Shown here piece by piece: positions 61,830-64,000 of a stretch of 64,000 nucleotides of DNA; within the stretch, counting starts at the first letter, position 1; every line of letters begins with the position of its first letter. The notes beneath the pieces were generated by a model. That model was not told the DNA's origin, searched no databases, and saw only the letters and a program-made list of their open reading frames with translations. Origin of the DNA: Archangium primigenium (GTDB taxonomy: Bacteria > Myxococcota > Myxococcia > Myxococcales > Myxococcaceae); contig NZ_JADWYI010000001.1 of NCBI RefSeq assembly GCF_016904885.1, positions 7,993,224-8,057,223 of the forward strand. The letters run 5' to 3'. The position numbers and the translations under genes were made by a program.

Positions 61830-63098
61830 GTGAGCGACGATCTGTCATCGGTTCCCGCCTTCCGCACCGTGCCCCGCACGGGCGTCATCTACGTCACCAC
61901 CGAGGCCATGCGCCGAGGCTACCGGCCGTCGGATCCCGACTGGTGCAACCTCGGCCAAGGCCAGCCCGAGATCGGCGATCTGCCCGGCGCCCCACCCCGC
62001 GTGGGCAGCGTCCAGGTGGACATGAATGATCTGGAGTACGCCCCGGTGGCCGGCCTCTGGGAGGTGCGCGAGGCCATCGCCTCGCTCTACAACCGCCTGT
62101 ACCGGCGCGGCATGCCCAGCCAGTACAGCGCGGAGAATGTCTCGCTCTCCGGAGGCGGCCGGACCGCGCTCACCCGCGCCGCCGCCAGTCTCGGCATGGT
62201 CAACCTCGGCCACTTCCTGCCGGACTACACCGCCTACGAGGAGCTGCTGGACGTCTTCAAGGCCTTCACCTCCATCCCCATCCTGCTCGAGGGCGAGCGC
62301 GGCTACGCCTTCACCCACGAGGACCTCCGCCGCGAAATCCAGGGCCGGGGCCTGTCCGCCCTGCTCTTCTCCAACCCCTGCAATCCCACCGGCAAGCTCG
62401 TCCACGGCGAGGAGCTGGCCCGCTGGGTGGGCGTGGCGCGCGAGCTCGAGTGCACCCTGCTCATCGACGAGTTCTACTCGCACTACATCTGGTCGGGCCG
62501 CCCCAACCAGCTGCCCGTGGAGAGCGCCGCGCGCTACGTGGAGGACGTCAACAAGGACCCGGTCGTCCTCTTCGACGGCCTCACCAAGAACTGGCGCTAC
62601 CCGGGCTGGCGCATGACCTGGACCGTGGGGCCCCGCCAGGTCATCGAGGCCGTCTCCAGCGCGGGCAGCTTCCTGGATGGCGGTGGCAGCCGCCCCCTGC
62701 AACGCGCCGCCATGCCCCTGCTGCAAGAGGAACTGGTGGTGAAGGAGACGCTCGCCATCCACCGCCACTTCCGCGACAAGCGCGACCGCATCCACTCGCG
62801 GCTGGAGCGGCTGGGCATCCGCACGGACCGCGCCCCCGATGGCACCTTCTACATCTGGGGCAGCGTGGCGGGCCTGCCCGCGCCCCTCAACGAAGGCATG
62901 GGCTTCTTCCGCGCCGCGCTCGACCAGCGCATCATCACCGTGCCGGGCGAGTTCTTCGACGTGAACCCCGGCAAGCGCCGCGCCCGGCCCTCGCGCTTCC
63001 GCAACTACGTGCGGCTGTCCTTCGGCCCCTCCCAGGAGGTGCTCGACAAGGCCCTGGAGCGGCTGGAAGCCCTCATCCTCCACCCCACCTCGCCATGA
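61830..63098 (+). CDS. PLP-dependent aminotransferase class I/II
   Basis: A 422-residue fold-type I aminotransferase. It contains the N-terminal segment PDWCNLGQGQPEIGDLPGAPP, the PLP-binding Asn/Asp/Tyr region LLFSNPCNPTGKLVHGEELARW and TLLIDEFYSHYIWSG, the Schiff-base Lys in FDGLTKNWRYPGWRMTW, and the final Arg in RARPSRFRNYVRLSFG. The substrate is not predictable. The start is the GTG at 61830; another GTG nine bases earlier is possible. It overlaps the monooxygenase gene (ATGA), so the two are likely coupled and may act in one secondary-metabolite or amino-acid pathway. Confidence 0.87.
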   Translation: MSDDLSSVPAFRTVPRTGVIYVTTEAMRRGYRPSDPDWCNLGQGQPEIGDLPGAPPRVGSVQVDMNDLEYAPVAGLWEVREAIASLYNRLYRRGMPSQYSAENVSLSGGGRTALTRAAASLGMVNLGHFLPDYTAYEELLDVFKAFTSIPILLEGERGYAFTHEDLRREIQGRGLSALLFSNPCNPTGKLVHGEELARWVGVARELECTLLIDEFYSHYIWSGRPNQLPVESAARYVEDVNKDPVVLFDGLTKNWRYPGWRMTWTVGPRQVIEAVSSAGSFLDGGGSRPLQRAAMPLLQEELVVKETLAIHRHFRDKRDRIHSRLERLGIRTDRAPDGTFYIWGSVAGLPAPLNEGMGFFRAALDQRIITVPGEFFDVNPGKRRARPSRFRNYVRLSFGPSQEVLDKALERLEALILHPTSP

Positions 63099-64000
63099 CC
63101 CCTTCGCCTCGGGTGTTGATCGCGGGCGGCGGCATCGGCGGGCTCACCCTCGCCCGGGCCCTCCAGGCCGCGGGCATCGGCTGCACCGTCTTCGAGCGCG
63201 CCGAGACGCTGCGCCCCGTGGGGGCCGGCATCATCATGCAGATGAACGCCATGACGGCGCTGCGCTCCCTGGGCCTCGCCGACGCGGTGGCCCAGGCGGG
63301 CCTGCCCCTGGCCGCGCTCTCCACGCTCGATCCGTCGGGGCGGCGCATCACCCGCCTGCCGCTCGCCCGGATCGAACAGGAGTTCGGCGGGCCCGCCATC
63401 GCCATCCGCCGCTCCCGGCTCCAGGAGGTGCTGCTCACGGGGCTCGAGCCCGAACGGCTGCGCACGGGGTGCGCGGTGACGGGCTTTCGCGAGGAGGGCA
63501 CGCGGGTGACGGTGACCCTCTCCGACGGGACGAGCGCCACGGGGGACGTCCTGGTGGGCGCGGATGGACTGCGCTCGGTGGTGCGCGAGGGACTCTGGGG
63601 CGATGGACTGCGGTACTCGGGCTATACGAGCTGGCGGGGCATCACCCGGGAGTTGGAGCGAAGCGAGCCGCGCGAGGCCACGGAGACCTGGGGGCCCGGC
63701 GCCCGCTTCGGCATCGTCCCCGTGGGACATGGGGAGCTCTACTGGTACGCCACGCGCGACGCCCCCGCCGGAGGCCAGGACACGCCCGGCGAGGGCCGCG
63801 CCGCCCTGCGCGAGTGCTTCGGCCGCTGGCATGCCCCCATCGCCGCCGTGCTCGACTCGACGCCCGAGGCCCAGTTCTTCCGCACGGACATCCATGACAG
63901 GCGCCCCCTGCCCCGCTGGAGCCAGGGACGGGTGACATTGCTCGGTGACGCGGCCCACCCGATGACGCCCAACATGGGCCAGGGGGGCTGCCAGGCCATC
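63095..64000 (+). CDS. FAD-dependent monooxygenase, 5' part (runs off window)
   Basis: At least 302 residues; the frame is open to the right edge. The N terminus is a Rossmann FAD-binding site (VLIAGGGIGGLTLARALQAAG), then VGAGIIMQMN, the DGLR motif in GDVLVGADGLRSVVREGL, and the late GD motif in RVTLLGDAAHPMTPNMGQGG, all as in class A aromatic hydroxylases such as salicylate hydroxylase. It uses NAD(P)H and oxygen to hydroxylate an aromatic ring or similar substrate. Its start overlaps the aminotransferase stop by four bases. The C-terminal part is missing, so the substrate region is not seen. Confidence 0.9.
   Translation, partial: MTPSPRVLIAGGGIGGLTLARALQAAGIGCTVFERAETLRPVGAGIIMQMNAMTALRSLGLADAVAQAGLPLAALSTLDPSGRRITRLPLARIEQEFGGPAIAIRRSRLQEVLLTGLEPERLRTGCAVTGFREEGTRVTVTLSDGTSATGDVLVGADGLRSVVREGLWGDGLRYSGYTSWRGITRELERSEPREATETWGPGARFGIVPVGHGELYWYATRDAPAGGQDTPGEGRAALRECFGRWHAPIAAVLDSTPEAQFFRTDIHDRRPLPRWSQGRVTLLGDAAHPMTPNMGQGGCQAI

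Overview
The window is about 64 kb of very GC-rich DNA from a Gram-negative soil bacterium, most likely a myxobacterium of the Cystobacterineae (Cystobacter/Archangium/Melittangium-like). Reasons: two paralogous families first defined in Myxococcus xanthus (DUF2381/TIGR02268 beside a Ser/Thr kinase, and DUF2378/TIGR02265), a SitA-like polymorphic lipoprotein toxin, many lipoproteins, and a secreted chitinase and peptidases. The genus is inference; no rRNA or tRNA gene was seen.

Layout. 1-5.4 kb: 3' end of a GH18 chitinase, a GST, an aldo/keto reductase and epimerase divergent from a LysR regulator, and a thaumatin-like lipoprotein. 5.6-9.8 kb: a lipoprotein, a multiheme cytochrome and a diheme cytochrome, then menA on the other strand. 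11.0-16.9 kb: a tightly overlapping operon CotH kinase, VTC domain protein, porin, thymidylate-kinase-like protein with 27-residue repeats, DUF4956 membrane protein. 16.9-21.3 kb: small housekeeping genes (RBBP9-like hydrolase, rnk, a pabC-like gene, an RsuA-type synthase, GNAT) and a heme-oxygenase-like pair behind a Fur-like palindrome. 21.3-28.9 kb: xanthine dehydrogenase subunits, an AI-2E family transporter, a secreted endonuclease/phosphatase-fold protein and a DedA/YqaA protein.

28.9-36.4 kb is the accessory island, visibly richer in A/T than its surroundings. It holds three copies of an undescribed ~190-aa family, an HNH nuclease, a SitA-like lipoprotein toxin with a pentapeptide-like putative immunity protein, a damaged lipoprotein gene hit by an intact IS5-family element, an IS66 remnant, and a DUF2019 gene beside a truncated lipoprotein. 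This looks like a kin-discrimination toxin/immunity locus that grows by recombination and transposition.

36.5-50.9 kb returns to core-like content: DUF2381 plus Ser/Thr kinase, DUF2378, acyl-CoA ligase, an R3H/AAA ATPase, a lytic transglycosylase, an orphan PAS histidine kinase and a DUF3014 protein. 50.9-54.8 kb is an oxidative stress block: a GAF/sigma-54 activator divergent from peroxiredoxin-ahpD, with a near-consensus -24/-12 promoter and an upstream inverted repeat, then dps. 54.9-64 kb: a prolyl oligopeptidase, an M13 peptidase, a second GST, a three-gene overlapping lipoprotein operon whose last copy is frameshifted, an aminotransferase and the 5' part of an FAD monooxygenase.

The strongest candidates for undescribed biology are the CotH/VTC/porin/kinase-repeat/DUF4956 operon, the ~190-aa paralogue family in the toxin island, and the sigma-54 control of a peroxiredoxin/AhpD pair.
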